Assembly: GCA_005798445.1 (NCBI GenBank)
Contig: SYJG01000295.1
Location: 1-43,025, forward strand
DNA length: 43,025 bases
Direction of reading: 5' to 3'
From: Planctomyces sp.
Lineage (GTDB): Bacteria > Planctomycetota > Planctomycetia > Planctomycetales > Planctomycetaceae
The position numbers and the translations under genes were made by a program. Positions 31,025-42,000 of the stretch are shown here, piece after piece; within the stretch, counting starts at the first letter, position 1, and every line of letters starts with the position of its first letter. A model generated the notes under the pieces. It did no database searches. It had not been told where the DNA came from and saw nothing but the letters and a program-made list of their open reading frames with translations.

Positions 31025-34000
31025 ATGAAAAACTCCTCGCATCGGTTGGCTGTCACGCTGACGCTGGCTGCCATTCTTTCGACGACCTCAACCGCGATCG
31101 CTCAACGTCGCGGCGGAGGCGGCTTCGGCGGTGGAGGTGGCTTTGGTGGCGGTGGATCGACGATCGGGATTTTGCTGCGCGATTCCAACGCCGAAGAACT
31201 CAAACTGACCGACGAGCAAAAAGCCAAGATCCGCGAGATCAGTGACACGCTTCGCAAAGACACGCGTGTCACCGACCTGTTTGGGAAGATGGGGCCCACC
31301 GCCTCGGAAGAGGACCGTACCGCCGCGATGGCCGAGATGGCCAAAATCCAAGCCGAACAACGCACCCAGTCCGATGGCGATTTGAAGAAGGTGCTGTCCC
31401 CAGAACAGTTCACGCGCTATCGCCAGTTGGCATTGCAGCAGCGTGGAGTCGGCTCCCTCGGCGACAGTGACGTGGCCAGCGAGTTGAAGCTCAGTGACGA
31501 GCAAGTCGCGAAGCTCAAATCCCTCAGCGACGAGTCCGGAAAAAAGATGCGCGAGATGTTCACCGGCGGTGGTTTCGGCGGTGAGGACATGCGAACCAAA
31601 ATGACGGAACTCCGAAAAGAGTTCGACGACAAACGACTCGCGGTTTTGACCGACGCTCAGCGTGAACAGTGGACCAAGCTCAAAGGCTCGGAGCCGACGC
31701 CCGAAGGGGAGGCTGCGAAGTCGGAATCGAAGCCCAGCGGCACCACCGATGCCGCACAGAAACCCGTTCGCGTTTCGCAGCCGATCGTCAACGCCGAAGC
31801 CGTGACCAGTCAGACCGATGACAAACCTCGCAAGCCGGTCGTGTCGTTTGGAAAATCGGCCGACCAATTCGCCGCCGCGAAGGCCGTTGAACTCAGCACC
31901 GACAAACCGACCGAAGGAGATTCGGCGAAGGCCGAGCTGTCGAAACCCGAAAAAGTCTCGTTCAACTTTCAGCATGCAGCCTGGGCCGACGTGCTCAAGA
32001 CATTCGCAGAACTGGCCGGGTTGACGCTCGACCTCAACGTCGTCCCCCCCGGCACGTTCAACTATTTCGACGAAAAAGAATACGCGCCCGAAGAGGCACT
32101 TGATGTCATCAACGGCTACCTCCTGCAAAAGGGCTATGTGCTCGTCCGTCGCGACCAGTTTTTGGTCGTGCTCAACATCGACGACACGATTCCTCCTAAT
32201 CTGGTTCCGAAGGTGAAATTGTCGGACTTGCCGAAGCGCGGCAAAAACGAGCTGATGAATATCATCCTGCGAGTCGAGAACATCACTGCCGAAGAGGCCG
32301 CCGAGGAAGCCAAAGAACTGATCGGTCCGCAAGGAAAAGTGGTCGCGCTGAAGCGATCGAGTTCCATCAGCGTCACGGATATCGGCTCCAATTTGCAGCA
32401 GATTCACGACTTGCTGGTCAGTCTCGGTGCTGCCCCAACGGATATCACGTTCATGGCCTACGCCTTGAAAAACATTGATGCGCTGGAAGCCGAAGACAAA
32501 GTCCGCGCGATGTTCGGACTGCAACGGGGTGTTGAATCGGTCGCCGAAGGGACACGATCGCGCTCCTTCGATCCTCGTGGCGGCGAAATGCGTGACCGCG
32601 ACGGTCGTCCGATCGTGATGCCCGCGCCGACAATCACCAAGCCGAAAGTCCAAGTCAGTTCTGACGAGCGCACGAACCGACTGTTGGTGACGGCTAACAC
32701 GGCCGAACACAAGATCATTGAGGAATTGCTCAAAACGATTGATGTCGAAGAGTTGCCCGGTGCGGTTCGCCGTCCGCGCAGTCGTGAGCCGTATCTGAAT
32801 GTCTACACGGTCAAAACGGCCGATGTGCAAGAGGTTGCCAAGACGCTCAATGTTCTTCACCCCGGTTGCGTCGTGAATGAAGACGGTCGAACACGGCGGC
32901 TCCACATTTTCGCCACGCCGACTCAGCACGAGCAGATTGAGCGGATGATCAAGCAGCTCGACGGGGAGGGGATGGCGGGCGGTGCAACGGTCGCCGTCGT
33001 CTCCACCGGCCGTATCGATTCGCTAACGGCCGTCGCGACGTTGCAGGCGTTGTACGCCGCCGAGAAAGACGCTGCCCCCAGCATGACGCCGCACCCGACC
33101 GGATACGGTCTGATCGTGCGCGGCAGCAACGATCAAGTGAATCAGATCAAACTGCTGCTCAACCAAATGGACCCGAACGCTCTGAAGGGGGATCCCCAAA
33201 AGGGAACGCTGCGAACGATCCCGCTTGGCGGCCGAGATCCCGAAGAGTTTTCGCAGATGCTCAAGCAGTTCTGGGGTGCGAAGAACTCGAATCCCATCAT
33301 CATCGTTCCGTCGAACAACAGGCCTGTTCGTGACCAACGAGTCCCGTCAGTGATTCCGAGTTCCGAAGAAGCCACCCCACCGCGCGATTCGGCCCGTCCC
33401 TCGCGAACAACGAGCCAAACGCCGGCGGACGCCGCGGTCGAAAAACCAGTCAGCGCGAAGCGCAAAGCTCCGAAAACGGACTCGAAGCCGATCACCCAAC
33501 CACGAGCCGAAGCCGTTGGGGCGAAGATTTTCACCGCCAGTTTCCGCGAAAAATCGTCCGCTGAAGCTGCGGAACCCAACACGTCTGCGAAGCCCAACAA
33601 AACCAAAAAGAAAAACGCCAACAAACAACCAAACTCGAACAAAACCAAAAAGTCGGCCAAGAAGCCTTCCGCCAGTCCCGAAGGCACGACTGCTCCAATA
33701 TTGGACGAGCCGGCAAAAGAAGCCGCCGCCACGGTAGATCAAGGGGAGCCGATTCGTGTCCTTTCCAACGGCAACAATTTGGTCATCAGCGGTCAAGACG
33801 AAGAGGCGCTCGATGAGATGGAACGGCTGATTGAACTGATGCTGGAAGCGACACCGTCGAAACCGCGCTGGACGATCTTTTATCTCCGCTCCGCCGACGC
33901 CAGTGAAACGGCGACGATGCTCGAACGACTCTTCCCGACCAGTTCGGTGTCGTCCGGGTCCAGCAGCTCCAGCGGAATGCTCGGCGAGTTGACCGGCGGC

Positions 34001-34822
34001 ATGAGCTCGATGGGCCGCAGTCTGATGAACGCGACAGGTCTATCGAGTGCGATGACCAGCTCACTGACGCTGCGGATCATTCCGGACGTCCGCTCGAACG
34101 CCTTGTACGTCGCCGGCCCTGGCGACCAAGTTCGCGAGGTCGAGGCAATGCTCCGAGTGCTCGACGCTTCCGAATTGCCCGAACAGCTTCGCGACCGGAC
34201 ACCGCATCGCATTCAGGTGCAGCACGCCGAAGTTGAGGATGTCGCGGCCATCGTCAAAGAACTCTACAAAGACGACATGACTCCTGAAGGGCAACAGCCC
34301 GGCCAGCAACCGAATCCGTTCGCGATGCTTATGGGAGGCGGCGGCAGTAGAGGAGGTGGCAACAGCCGTGGTGGTCAGCAACAGGCTCGCAGCATCAAGC
34401 TGACGCTCAGCACGGATGCTCGTACCAATACGTTGATTATTTCTTCCAGCGAGTCGCTCTTCCGACAAATCGAGTCCCTGGTTCAAGCGATCGACGACGA
34501 TGCCCGCGCCGCAAATCGCACCGTGCGAGTGGTCGATATCAAAGGGAGCAATTCGGCGGCGGTGCAGACAGCGTTGAGCGCGATGTACTCGAAGATCAAA
34601 GTCGGTTCGTCCAGCAAGACAGCCTCGTCGTCGTCACGCAGCGGTTCGTCGAGCAGTGGATCGTCGACTCCGTCGCCGTTTGGGTCAGGAGGCTTTACGC
34701 CTGGGACGCCCCCCTTTGGCGGCTTCGGAGGCAGTCCCTTCGGAGGTGGCAGTCCCTTCGGTGGAAGCCCGTTTGGTGGCAGCAGTCGCTTTGGCAGCGG
34801 TGGTCGAGACGGTGGTCGATAG
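31025..34822 (+). CDS. Giant secretin-N-domain protein, no C-terminal secretin barrel seen
   Basis: The 1265-residue product has a signal peptide ('MKNSSHRLAVTLTLAAILS'), a Gly-rich stretch, then two LTxxQ-like segments ('ELKLTDEQKAKIREISD', 'ELKLSDEQVAKLKSLSDE') as in Spy/CpxP proteins (about 55-230). From about 310 it has an N0/STN-like domain ('NFQHAAWADVLKTFAELAG') followed by several secretin N1-type modules ('NIILRVENITAEEAAEE', 'TNRLLVTANTAEHKIIEELL', 'LNVYTVKTADVQEVAKTLN', 'WTIFYLRSADASETATMLE', 'HRIQVQHAEVEDVAAIVKEL'). A Lys/Asn-rich linker lies in the middle and Gly/Ser/Phe repeats form the tail. The conserved secretin barrel with its 'VPxLGxIPxxGxLF' motif is not seen. It precedes gspE, supporting a role in type II-like export. 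Confidence 0.88.
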   Translation: MKNSSHRLAVTLTLAAILSTTSTAIAQRRGGGGFGGGGGFGGGGSTIGILLRDSNAEELKLTDEQKAKIREISDTLRKDTRVTDLFGKMGPTASEEDRTAAMAEMAKIQAEQRTQSDGDLKKVLSPEQFTRYRQLALQQRGVGSLGDSDVASELKLSDEQVAKLKSLSDESGKKMREMFTGGGFGGEDMRTKMTELRKEFDDKRLAVLTDAQREQWTKLKGSEPTPEGEAAKSESKPSGTTDAAQKPVRVSQPIVNAEAVTSQTDDKPRKPVVSFGKSADQFAAAKAVELSTDKPTEGDSAKAELSKPEKVSFNFQHAAWADVLKTFAELAGLTLDLNVVPPGTFNYFDEKEYAPEEALDVINGYLLQKGYVLVRRDQFLVVLNIDDTIPPNLVPKVKLSDLPKRGKNELMNIILRVENITAEEAAEEAKELIGPQGKVVALKRSSSISVTDIGSNLQQIHDLLVSLGAAPTDITFMAYALKNIDALEAEDKVRAMFGLQRGVESVAEGTRSRSFDPRGGEMRDRDGRPIVMPAPTITKPKVQVSSDERTNRLLVTANTAEHKIIEELLKTIDVEELPGAVRRPRSREPYLNVYTVKTADVQEVAKTLNVLHPGCVVNEDGRTRRLHIFATPTQHEQIERMIKQLDGEGMAGGATVAVVSTGRIDSLTAVATLQALYAAEKDAAPSMTPHPTGYGLIVRGSNDQVNQIKLLLNQMDPNALKGDPQKGTLRTIPLGGRDPEEFSQMLKQFWGAKNSNPIIIVPSNNRPVRDQRVPSVIPSSEEATPPRDSARPSRTTSQTPADAAVEKPVSAKRKAPKTDSKPITQPRAEAVGAKIFTASFREKSSAEAAEPNTSAKPNKTKKKNANKQPNSNKTKKSAKKPSASPEGTTAPILDEPAKEAAATVDQGEPIRVLSNGNNLVISGQDEEALDEMERLIELMLEATPSKPRWTIFYLRSADASETATMLERLFPTSSVSSGSSSSSGMLGELTGGMSSMGRSLMNATGLSSAMTSSLTLRIIPDVRSNALYVAGPGDQVREVEAMLRVLDASELPEQLRDRTPHRIQVQHAEVEDVAAIVKELYKDDMTPEGQQPGQQPNPFAMLMGGGGSRGGGNSRGGQQQARSIKLTLSTDARTNTLIISSSESLFRQIESLVQAIDDDARAANRTVRVVDIKGSNSAAVQTALSAMYSKIKVGSSSKTASSSSRSGSSSSGSSTPSPFGSGGFTPGTPPFGGFGGSPFGGGSPFGGSPFGGSSRFGSGGRDGGR

Positions 34823-34831
34823 CATGGAGCT

Positions 34832-34870
34832 GGTTTTCAACCTGGCAATCCGCGTGACAGGTTGAAAACC
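34832..34870. terminator. Family E-like hairpin after the secretin-like gene
   Basis: GGTTTTCAACCTG (34832-34844) and its exact reverse complement at 34858-34870 form a 13-bp stem, loop 13. It starts ten bases after the stop codon and resembles the GCAGGTTxxxAACCTGC element at 10231-10320. It probably terminates or attenuates transcription before gspE. Confidence 0.65.
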
Positions 34871-35024
34871 TGCCTCGCGGAGTTACGACCGGAATCCCCG
34901 CACGACCAAATCGCCGGAGGTTGCCAATCTCGGCGTCCCGAATGCCGATGGAGTGGTGACTTTCGATATCATGCCACCGCTTTCGGCGGTGCGAGAACTC
35001 ACGCCTCAGACGAGGTTTCTTCTG

Positions 35025-36710
35025 ATGGACATCGGCGACGTACTTTTGGATCGCGGGCTGCTCAGCCTGCCGGAGTTGGAAACGCTGCGTGCGCAGGCCA
35101 ACGGCAAGCGTGTGGACCAAGTCGCCGTCGAGCAGGGACTGCTCACCGAAGAGCAAGCATTGCGAGCTCTGGGTGATGAGCTGGGGATGCGATTCGTCGA
35201 ACTCAACGATTTTCCGATCGACCGCGAACTGCTGGCCAGATTTCCGACAACGGCGATTTTCCGGCACTCGCTGCTGCCCCTGCGCCGCAACAACGGCCGA
35301 GTTGAAATCGCGACCTCTGACCCATTCGATCTCGAAGCGCTCGATGAACTGAGTTCGCTCAGCGGCTTCCGCTTGGAGCCGGTGCTCACGCGGCGCGACG
35401 ATCTCGTGCGGTTGATCAAAGAGCATCTTGGCGTCGGCGGTGACACGATCAACGAACTCGTCGCGCAGCGCGGCGACGATGTCGATGCCGATTACCTCGC
35501 CGAAGTCGCTCGTGCCGACAGTGAATTGGCTCAGATGGCTCAGGCCGCCTCGGTCATCCGGCTGGTTAACGAATTGCTGCTCGAAGCTCTCGCCCAACAG
35601 GCCAGCGACGTGCATATCGAGCCGAGCGATAAAGGGTTGGCGGTGCGGTATCGCGTGGACGGGTTGCTGCGCTTGCAGGCGGTGCCGCAAGAGATCCACC
35701 AGTTCTACAAGGCGATCGTCACGCGGTTGAAAATCATGGCTCGGCTGAACATCTCCGAGAAACGACAGCCGCAGGACGGCCGCATCGAGCTTCGCGTCGC
35801 CGGCCGCGAGATCGACGTCCGCATGTCGATCATCCCGATGATCCACGGCGAAGGGGTCGTGCTCCGAATCCTCGACAAGGGACGGATGACCTTCAACCTG
35901 TCGAGCATGGGTATGCCCGACGAAATCAAGGTGCCGTTCTACAAGCTGATCAATCTGCCGCACGGAATCGTGCTGGTCACGGGGCCGACCGGTTCGGGCA
36001 AATCGACGACGCTTTACAGTGCGCTCAACGAGATCAAAGATCCGACACTGAAGATCATCACGGTCGAAGACCCGGTCGAGTACCAGATGGCGGGGATCAA
36101 CCAGATTCAAGTTCACGCGAAGATCGGTTTGACCTTCGCTGCCGGTTTGCGAAGCATTCTGCGTCACGACCCCGACGTGATTCTGATCGGCGAAATCCGA
36201 GACTACGAAACCGCCGAGAGCGCGATTCAGTCGTCGCTGACCGGACACCTCGTATTCAGCACGCTGCACACCAACGATGCCGCGAGCGCGTTCACTCGAT
36301 TGATCGACATGGGAGTCGAGCCGTACCTCTGTGCGAGCACCGTCGAAGGAGTGCTCGCTCAACGACTCGTGCGCCGCTTGTGTTCCAAGTGCAAAGTCCC
36401 CTTTCATCCCACCGAGAGCGACCTTCCGGACGACTTCCCTCGCCCGCTGCCAGAGAAAATTTTCAAACCGGCCGGCTGCCGCGACTGCCGCGACACCGGC
36501 TACTCCGGTCGAGTGGGCATCTTCGAGTTGATGTGTACCGACGACGCGATTCGCCAACTCTGCATCGAACGAGCCAGTTCAACCCAGATCCGCCACGTCG
36601 CGCTGAAGCACGGCCTCATCACTCTTCGCCAGTGCGGCTACGGCCGAGTCATCGAAGGTCTCACCAGCGTGGATGAAGTCGCCCGCATCACCAAGGGCGA
36701 TCTCAACTAG
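35025..36710 (+). CDS. gspE: Type II secretion/type IV pilus assembly ATPase (GspE/PilB family)
   Basis: This cytosolic hexameric ATPase powers pseudopilus or pilus assembly. The 561-residue product has an N-terminal MshEN/GspE-N domain ('[19 protein letters not shown]', '[19 protein letters not shown]'), then '[21 protein letters not shown]', Walker A '[10 protein letters not shown]' near residue 320, '[13 protein letters not shown]', Walker B '[15 protein letters not shown]', the His box '[13 protein letters not shown]', and the zinc-binding cysteines in 'CSKC' (near 452) and '[18 protein letters not shown]'. I start at ATG 35025, with GAGG nine bases upstream; GTG 34953 or ATG 34971 would add an unusual N-terminus. 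The usual membrane partner GspF/PilC is not adjacent; the next gene faces the other way. Confidence 0.95.
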   Translation: MDIGDVLLDRGLLSLPELETLRAQANGKRVDQVAVEQGLLTEEQALRALGDELGMRFVELNDFPIDRELLARFPTTAIFRHSLLPLRRNNGRVEIATSDPFDLEALDELSSLSGFRLEPVLTRRDDLVRLIKEHLGVGGDTINELVAQRGDDVDADYLAEVARADSELAQMAQAASVIRLVNELLLEALAQQASDVHIEPSDKGLAVRYRVDGLLRLQAVPQEIHQFYKAIVTRLKIMARLNISEKRQPQDGRIELRVAGREIDVRMSIIPMIHGEGVVLRILDKGRMTFNLSSMGMPDEIKVPFYKLINLPHGIVLVTGPTGSGKSTTLYSALNEIKDPTLKIITVEDPVEYQMAGINQIQVHAKIGLTFAAGLRSILRHDPDVILIGEIRDYETAESAIQSSLTGHLVFSTLHTNDAASAFTRLIDMGVEPYLCASTVEGVLAQRLVRRLCSKCKVPFHPTESDLPDDFPRPLPEKIFKPAGCRDCRDTGYSGRVGIFELMCTDDAIRQLCIERASSTQIRHVALKHGLITLRQCGYGRVIEGLTSVDEVARITKGDLN

Positions 36711-36809
36711 CCGACCAAAAAAAGCCGTCGGCACCTGGTGAGACGCCTCTTGCGGTGATTGCATTCAGAAGACATTAAGAGACTTCCAACCACAATCACT
36801 CGCGCCTCT

Positions 36810-38315
36810 TCACAACCCAAACTCCGGCCACCGCGCTTCCAGCCGTTGTTCGATCTCCGCCGTCCAGCGCAATGGCTGAGCGACTCGTGCTGCGCCCGCT
36901 TCGCTCGGCAACTTGCGAGTCGCATCCAGGCCGAGCTTCCGACCAACGCCGCGAACCGCCGTCGCATGATCCAACGGATCGGCTGGTCCGTCCCACAAAA
37001 CCAAATCGCGAGCCGGATCGGCGTGAGCCGCGACGCTCGACCAGACTGCGTTCTCGTCGCGCACATCGACGTCATCATCGACCACGATCAGCATCTTTGT
37101 CGTCGCGGCTCGCGGCAACGACCACAGCGCGTGCATCACTTTGCGAGCTTGTTGAGCGTACGTCCTGCGAATGCTGGCAAACAGGACATTCCGGCTCGCT
37201 CCCGCGAACGGCCACCGCCACTCGACCAGCTCCGGAATCCAGAGCCGCGCGAGCGGCAACAGCAGTCGCTCGCACGCACGATCCAGCCAATGACTCTCCG
37301 TCGGAGCGGCTCCCGGAACCATCGCGGAAAAGACAGGGTTCGCACGATGCGTGATCGCCGTGACTCGCATCAGCGGCAGAGATTCGCTCGGTCCGAAGAA
37401 TCCCGTCTCACGACTGATCGGACCAGCGGACTCGAACGCCGCCTGTGGATCGACGAATCCTTCGATCACAATCTCCGCCGACGCCGGAACCGTCAGCGGC
37501 ACGGACCGAGCTGCGACCAAGTCGACCGGTCGGTTCCGTAAGAAACCCGCGAAGACGAGCGGATCAGTTCGCCCCGGCAACGGTGCCCATGAAGCGACTG
37601 ACGAGATTGGATCTCCGCCCAGCACGACAGCCACCGGCATCTGCTGACCGCGCGAGCCGTACTCGGCCAGCAACGTCCACAACTCCGAAGTTTCTTCACC
37701 GTGGATCAACAATCCGTCTCGCCCACGCACTTCCAGGGGCACGACGCAGACATGCCGCCGCGCATCGCCGGACGCATTTTGTGGCGCGGGCGTCTTGCCT
37801 GCATCGTCCGGAGCACTTGTCTGCAACTGCCCCCAAGTGATCGTTGGCGCAGAGTCACCCGGCCACATTGTCAGAGCGGGAAAGTCCGCGAGATTGACAT
37901 CGCGACCAAGTTTGACGACTTGTTGACACAGTCCAGTCTTCACGACCGACGGCGGCCATTGCGACAACTCTGCGAGACGCGGCAGAAGCTTCCAGGTGTC
38001 GAGCTTTCCTCGCGGCAACGAGACCGAAAGCCAATCATCAATGCGCTGCGACAGTCCATCGAGCGAACTCACACCAAACGCGGCCGCCAATCGACGCGGG
38101 CTGCCCAACAGATTCGTGACAACCGGAGTCGTCTGTCCGCGCACATGATCGAAGAGCACCGCCGGTCCGCCCTGATTGCTTCGCAGGCGATCTGTAATCG
38201 CGGCGATCTCGTGTACGGCATCCACTTCGGCAGAGACGCGCACCAATTCACGCACGTCGTGCCACTGAGTCAGCCAGTCCGCCAGATGATCGCTCGCCAT
38301 GTCTGCGCTCGACAT
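36810..38315 (-). CDS. ubiD: UbiD family decarboxylase
   Basis: UbiD enzymes are prenylated-FMN-dependent decarboxylases; in bacteria they act in ubiquinone or menaquinone synthesis or on aromatic acids. The 501-residue product shows 'RDVNLADFPALTMWPGDSAP' in the N-terminal half, 'MPVAVVLGGDPISSVASWAP', 'FAGFLRNRPVDLVAARSVPL', 'VPASAEIVIEGFVDPQA', 'AGPISRETGFFG' and 'KMLIVVDDDVDVRDENAVW', the standard family order. Glu and Arg of the catalytic set are plausible in 'EIVIEG' and 'ISRETG'. The start codon lies in an 18-bp tandem repeat; the next Met at 38300 is an alternative. The prenyltransferase UbiX is not in the window. Confidence 0.92.
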   Translation of the reverse strand: MSSADMASDHLADWLTQWHDVRELVRVSAEVDAVHEIAAITDRLRSNQGGPAVLFDHVRGQTTPVVTNLLGSPRRLAAAFGVSSLDGLSQRIDDWLSVSLPRGKLDTWKLLPRLAELSQWPPSVVKTGLCQQVVKLGRDVNLADFPALTMWPGDSAPTITWGQLQTSAPDDAGKTPAPQNASGDARRHVCVVPLEVRGRDGLLIHGEETSELWTLLAEYGSRGQQMPVAVVLGGDPISSVASWAPLPGRTDPLVFAGFLRNRPVDLVAARSVPLTVPASAEIVIEGFVDPQAAFESAGPISRETGFFGPSESLPLMRVTAITHRANPVFSAMVPGAAPTESHWLDRACERLLLPLARLWIPELVEWRWPFAGASRNVLFASIRRTYAQQARKVMHALWSLPRAATTKMLIVVDDDVDVRDENAVWSSVAAHADPARDLVLWDGPADPLDHATAVRGVGRKLGLDATRKLPSEAGAARVAQPLRWTAEIEQRLEARWPEFGL

Positions 38316-38366
38316 TCAACGGCACGCTTCCATTCAACTGCACGCTGCCATTCAACTGCACAGTGC
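38313..38366 (-). repeat. Three 18-bp tandem repeats forming tiny reading frames before ubiD
   Basis: Units 38313-38330, 38331-38348 and 38349-38366 share CATTCAACxGCACxxTxC. Read on the minus strand, each unit ends TTGAATG. Two of these ATGs open five-codon frames (38334-38351 and 38316-38333) that each end in TGA directly abutting the next ATG; the third ATG is the ubiD start. Confidence 0.8.
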
Positions 38367-38419
38367 CGAAGCGCGGAGTTGTAGAACGGGTACTCTGGCC
38401 CGTCAAAGAGCGCCGAGAT

Positions 38420-38701
38420 TTAGTCGTGTTCCAACTGCGTCTTCAGTTCGTCGCGTTCCTTGCGGGTGACTTCCAAATCGAACATCAGATACTTGATGTC
38501 GAGCCGCAATTGCGAGAGTGCCTCTTGAACCAACGCCAGAATCCGACGGCGTCGGCGAACCGATTCGACGACTCGACTGTACGCCGTCTCCAAATCCTTT
38601 TGCAGCGGCTCGGGGAGATCGGCAATCTTTAGAGCGAGATCAACCAACTCGCGAGGCAAGTCGCTTTCTCCAGTGTCAGGAAATCGGGATGTCGTCGTCA
38701 T
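38420..38701 (-). CDS. Small coiled-coil protein, hypothetical
   Basis: The 93-residue product begins 'MTTTSRFPDTGESD', then 'LPRELVDLALKIADLPEPLQ' and a long helix with 'YSRVVESVRRRRRILALVQE' and 'LEVTRKERDELKTQLEHD', a likely coiled coil. AGGAG ten bases before ATG 38701 supports the start; the frame reaches 38770. No family is recognised. It may be co-transcribed with ubiD, whose start is 104 bases downstream, but the 18-bp repeats lie between. Confidence 0.7.
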   Translation of the reverse strand: MTTTSRFPDTGESDLPRELVDLALKIADLPEPLQKDLETAYSRVVESVRRRRRILALVQEALSQLRLDIKYLMFDLEVTRKERDELKTQLEHD

Positions 38702-39039
38702 TTGCGGCGTGCTCCTAAAGTTGTTGCGACAAGAGGAGATCAGATTCTGTGCCGCTCGGCCAGATTCCACAAGCAGAAGGTTAAAACCCCATATCAGGAT
38801 TTGAGTTATGAAAAATGGAATGTCGCATGTCCGTCTGTGTCAGTCACAACGATTGGCGCAGACGTCATCTTGGCTCGTTTCGCAAACGCTAGTACAGTCC
38901 GCCACTTACAGCGAAAGAACGGGATGTGACGCGATCGCCGGGTGTTCAACTCGGTGGCAAGAAAGCAACACAGATTCGTTTCACAAAATCAACATCTCCT
39001 GACCGGCGGAAGTCCGGTTGTTCCGGTCGCGCAAAATCC
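38702..39039. other. Divergent intergenic region before the 1012-residue secreted protein gene
   Basis: About 340 bases without a supported gene. The part 38770-38900 is AT-richer than its surroundings and should contain the promoters for both directions. I see no clear operator or repeat. A frame upstream of 39040 is open to 38926 but lacks a signal peptide. Confidence 0.45.
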
Positions 39040-42000
39040 ATGGATGGATTGAACACGCAGGAAACGTCGTTTCCGATCGCTGGTCGGCCAACTCGTTGGC
39101 CGATTCACGGGCTGGCGCTGTTGCTTGGGCTGACCTCCGCTTGGACCGCAATGGCGGACGAGCACATTGAAGGCTTTGAAGACGGTCAGCCTTCTTGGAA
39201 GATGCGTCGGTCCGACAGCACACTGGAAAAAAGCTCGCAACAGACTCGACTGACCAACTCAAAGCTGGCCTTCCGGGGCAACGGAGTCGAGCAGTTTGTG
39301 TTTCGGACCACGGGAAGTCCGACCCAACTTGTACTCGATCACGAGCTGCCGGTGGCTCAGGCGATCGACGATCTGAAGCTCAAGATGCACGTGCGAGCGA
39401 CTGGCGGTGCGGTTCGTATCGGGCTGCGAGTTGTTTTCCCACGGCAGAGCGATCCCAGAGTTCCTGCGAAGCAACTCAAGACCGTGTTGTACGGTGACTC
39501 CTACACCAAAGTTGGAAGCTGGCAAGAACTGATCGTTGGCATTTCGACCAAGGCGATGCAGAAGGAGAAGCGTCGGCTGCGTGCCGAGTTGCGGCCCAAG
39601 ACGCTCGATTTGGATCAGGCCGTTGTGGACCGCGTCGTTTTGGAATTGTCGCTCGATTCTGGAAAGACCGAGCTGCTGGTCGATGAACTCCGGTTCGGAC
39701 CTTTCGCGAAGCCGGTCGCGAATGGAAACACTCAGCTTGCTCAGAACACCGAGGACGTTGCTCAGTGGCCGGTGTCGTTTCAGTTGGATCGTTTGTCGGT
39801 GGATGGGCGACCGTTCTTTCCTCGAATGCTGCCGTACCACGGTGAGCGCGTGGAGGAGTTGCGCGACACGGGCTTCAACGTCGTCTGGATTCCGGAAGCG
39901 AGCGACTTGGACTTGCAGCGTTCGCTGAAACGGCAAGGAATCTGGGCGATCGCTGCGCCACCGCAGCTGCGAGGAACGACTGGCAATTCGCTCGATCATG
40001 AGTCTGCCGGGCTGTTACCGATTCCGCACGACTGGGACAATCTGCTGGCCTGGAATATGGGAGTCGCCGTTTCGCCGGAGACTCAGAGAAACGTGTTGCA
40101 ATGGGCTTCGCAGGTGAAAAGTGCTGACCGTGAACGGCATCGCCCGATCATGATTGATGTCACGGGGGGCGAGCGAATCTACTCGCGAAACACGGAGATG
40201 CTGGGAACCAGCCGGCACATGTTCAACTCGACGATGACGTTCAAGAACTACCGCGAGTCATTGGATCAGCATCGCAAACTGGCACGGCCGGGAACGTTTC
40301 TCTTCACTTGGCTGCCCACCGAACCGATGCCGGACGTCGCACAACAACGGCAAGTCGCGGGGCGGATTCCAATCATCATCGAGCCGGAGCAAATTTTTCT
40401 GGGAGCACACAGCGCGCTCGCCGCGGGATGTCGTGGACTCGGATTTTCGTTGAGCGAATCGCTGGATGCGAAAACTCCGGGAGCCTCCGAGCGGCGACTC
40501 GCGATCGGCTTGGTCAATCTTGAATTGGCGCTGCTTGAGGACTTTCTTGCCGCCGGGACATTGGTCGAGCAACGTCCATTTGCGATCGCGGCTCCGTCCG
40601 GTTCAAACATCAGATCGCATGACGTCGCGTTTCGGAATTCCGCGATCTCGCGAGCGGATAAAGAAGCGAGGCTCACGGCGTTCAAGTCCGATGTGTTGCG
40701 CGAACGTCGCATCCGCAGCGAGCTGGAGGCGGCGGTGTTCCGCACCGAAAAAGCAACGCTCTTGATGCCGATCTGGTACGAAGACGACGCTCAATTTGTG
40801 CCAGGGCAACTCGCCGCGCCGGGCGCGACGATCGACGTTGCGAGTGTTCCGGAAACCGCGTTCGCCTACGAAATCACAACCACACGCATCGCGAGCCTGA
40901 CCAGCGAACCGATCGCCGGAGGACGCCGAGTCAAGCTGCCCGCCTTCGACACGACTGCCGCGATCATCGTCACATCCGATCCCAGCGTGATCGCAGATTT
41001 GAAACGCAAGATGGAATCTCTGCAGGCTCAGAGCGCCCGCAATTGGATCGAATTGGCCAAGGCTAAACTCAATCGCGTGCGGATCGCAGACGATGAGCTG
41101 ACGAAACTCGGAGCCGGACAGCCGGATGCTCCGCAACTGCTGGCTCAAGCCCGCGCGAACATTCAGAAGGCGGAAGGGATCTTCCCAGGCGATGCGCTCG
41201 AACGTGCGATCGCGCAGGCGCGCGAAGCTGGCCAACGCAAGTCGCCGAACTCCGCAGATGTCGTGCAGCTACGCAAGCGGTTCGACGAAGCAGCACGATA
41301 CAGCCAAACCGCGTTGCAGTCGCTCCGCATCTTGCAGAAGGCACATTGGGAGACGGCGACCCATCGCTTGAAGTCGCCAGTCGGCAGTCCGCACACGCTC
41401 TGTTTCCAGACGCTGCCGGATCATTGGCGATTGATCGCCACGCTCGGCAAGTCGACGACGCGAGCCTCGGAAAATCTGCTGACGAATGGGGACTTCGAGG
41501 TGTTCGACTTCCCAACGTTGTCGCAATCCGGTTGGCAGTCCGTCCCGACAGTTTTGCCGACCGGAGTCCGTGCTGCCGTCCAAGTCCTGAACGCGACAGG
41601 ACGAGACGGCCGTTGCCTGCGACTGGTGGCGGCTCCCGACACAAACAACGATTCTCCCAACATGCTCGATATGCCACCGATCACGTTGATCGCTCCGCCC
41701 ATCGCAGTGCGGGCCGGCCAAGTACTGCACATCAGCGGATGGGTCCGTATCGCTTCCGCGATCACCGGCAGCTTCGATGGCGTGACTTTCAGTGACAATC
41801 TCACTGGCCGCTCCGGCGCATGGCATTGGCAAGAGAAACGTGAATGGCAACGCTTCGAGATGCTCCGCGAAGCCTACCAGGACGGACCGTTTGCTCTGAC
41901 CATCACCCTGCATGGACTCGGCGACGTTCAATTTGATCACTTGGAAGTGATCGCACATGATCCTCCGGGAGAGTCGCGGCTCGCGACGCATACAGAATCG

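Noticed and set aside
31088..32929. A 613-codon open frame on the minus strand opposite the secretin-like gene
   Set aside because: Antisense shadow with Phe/Arg/His-rich sequence typical of reversed coding DNA and no start signal.
34695..36557. A 620-codon open frame on the minus strand opposite gspE
   Set aside because: gspE has every expected motif on the plus strand; the opposite frame is an artefact of G+C-rich codon usage.
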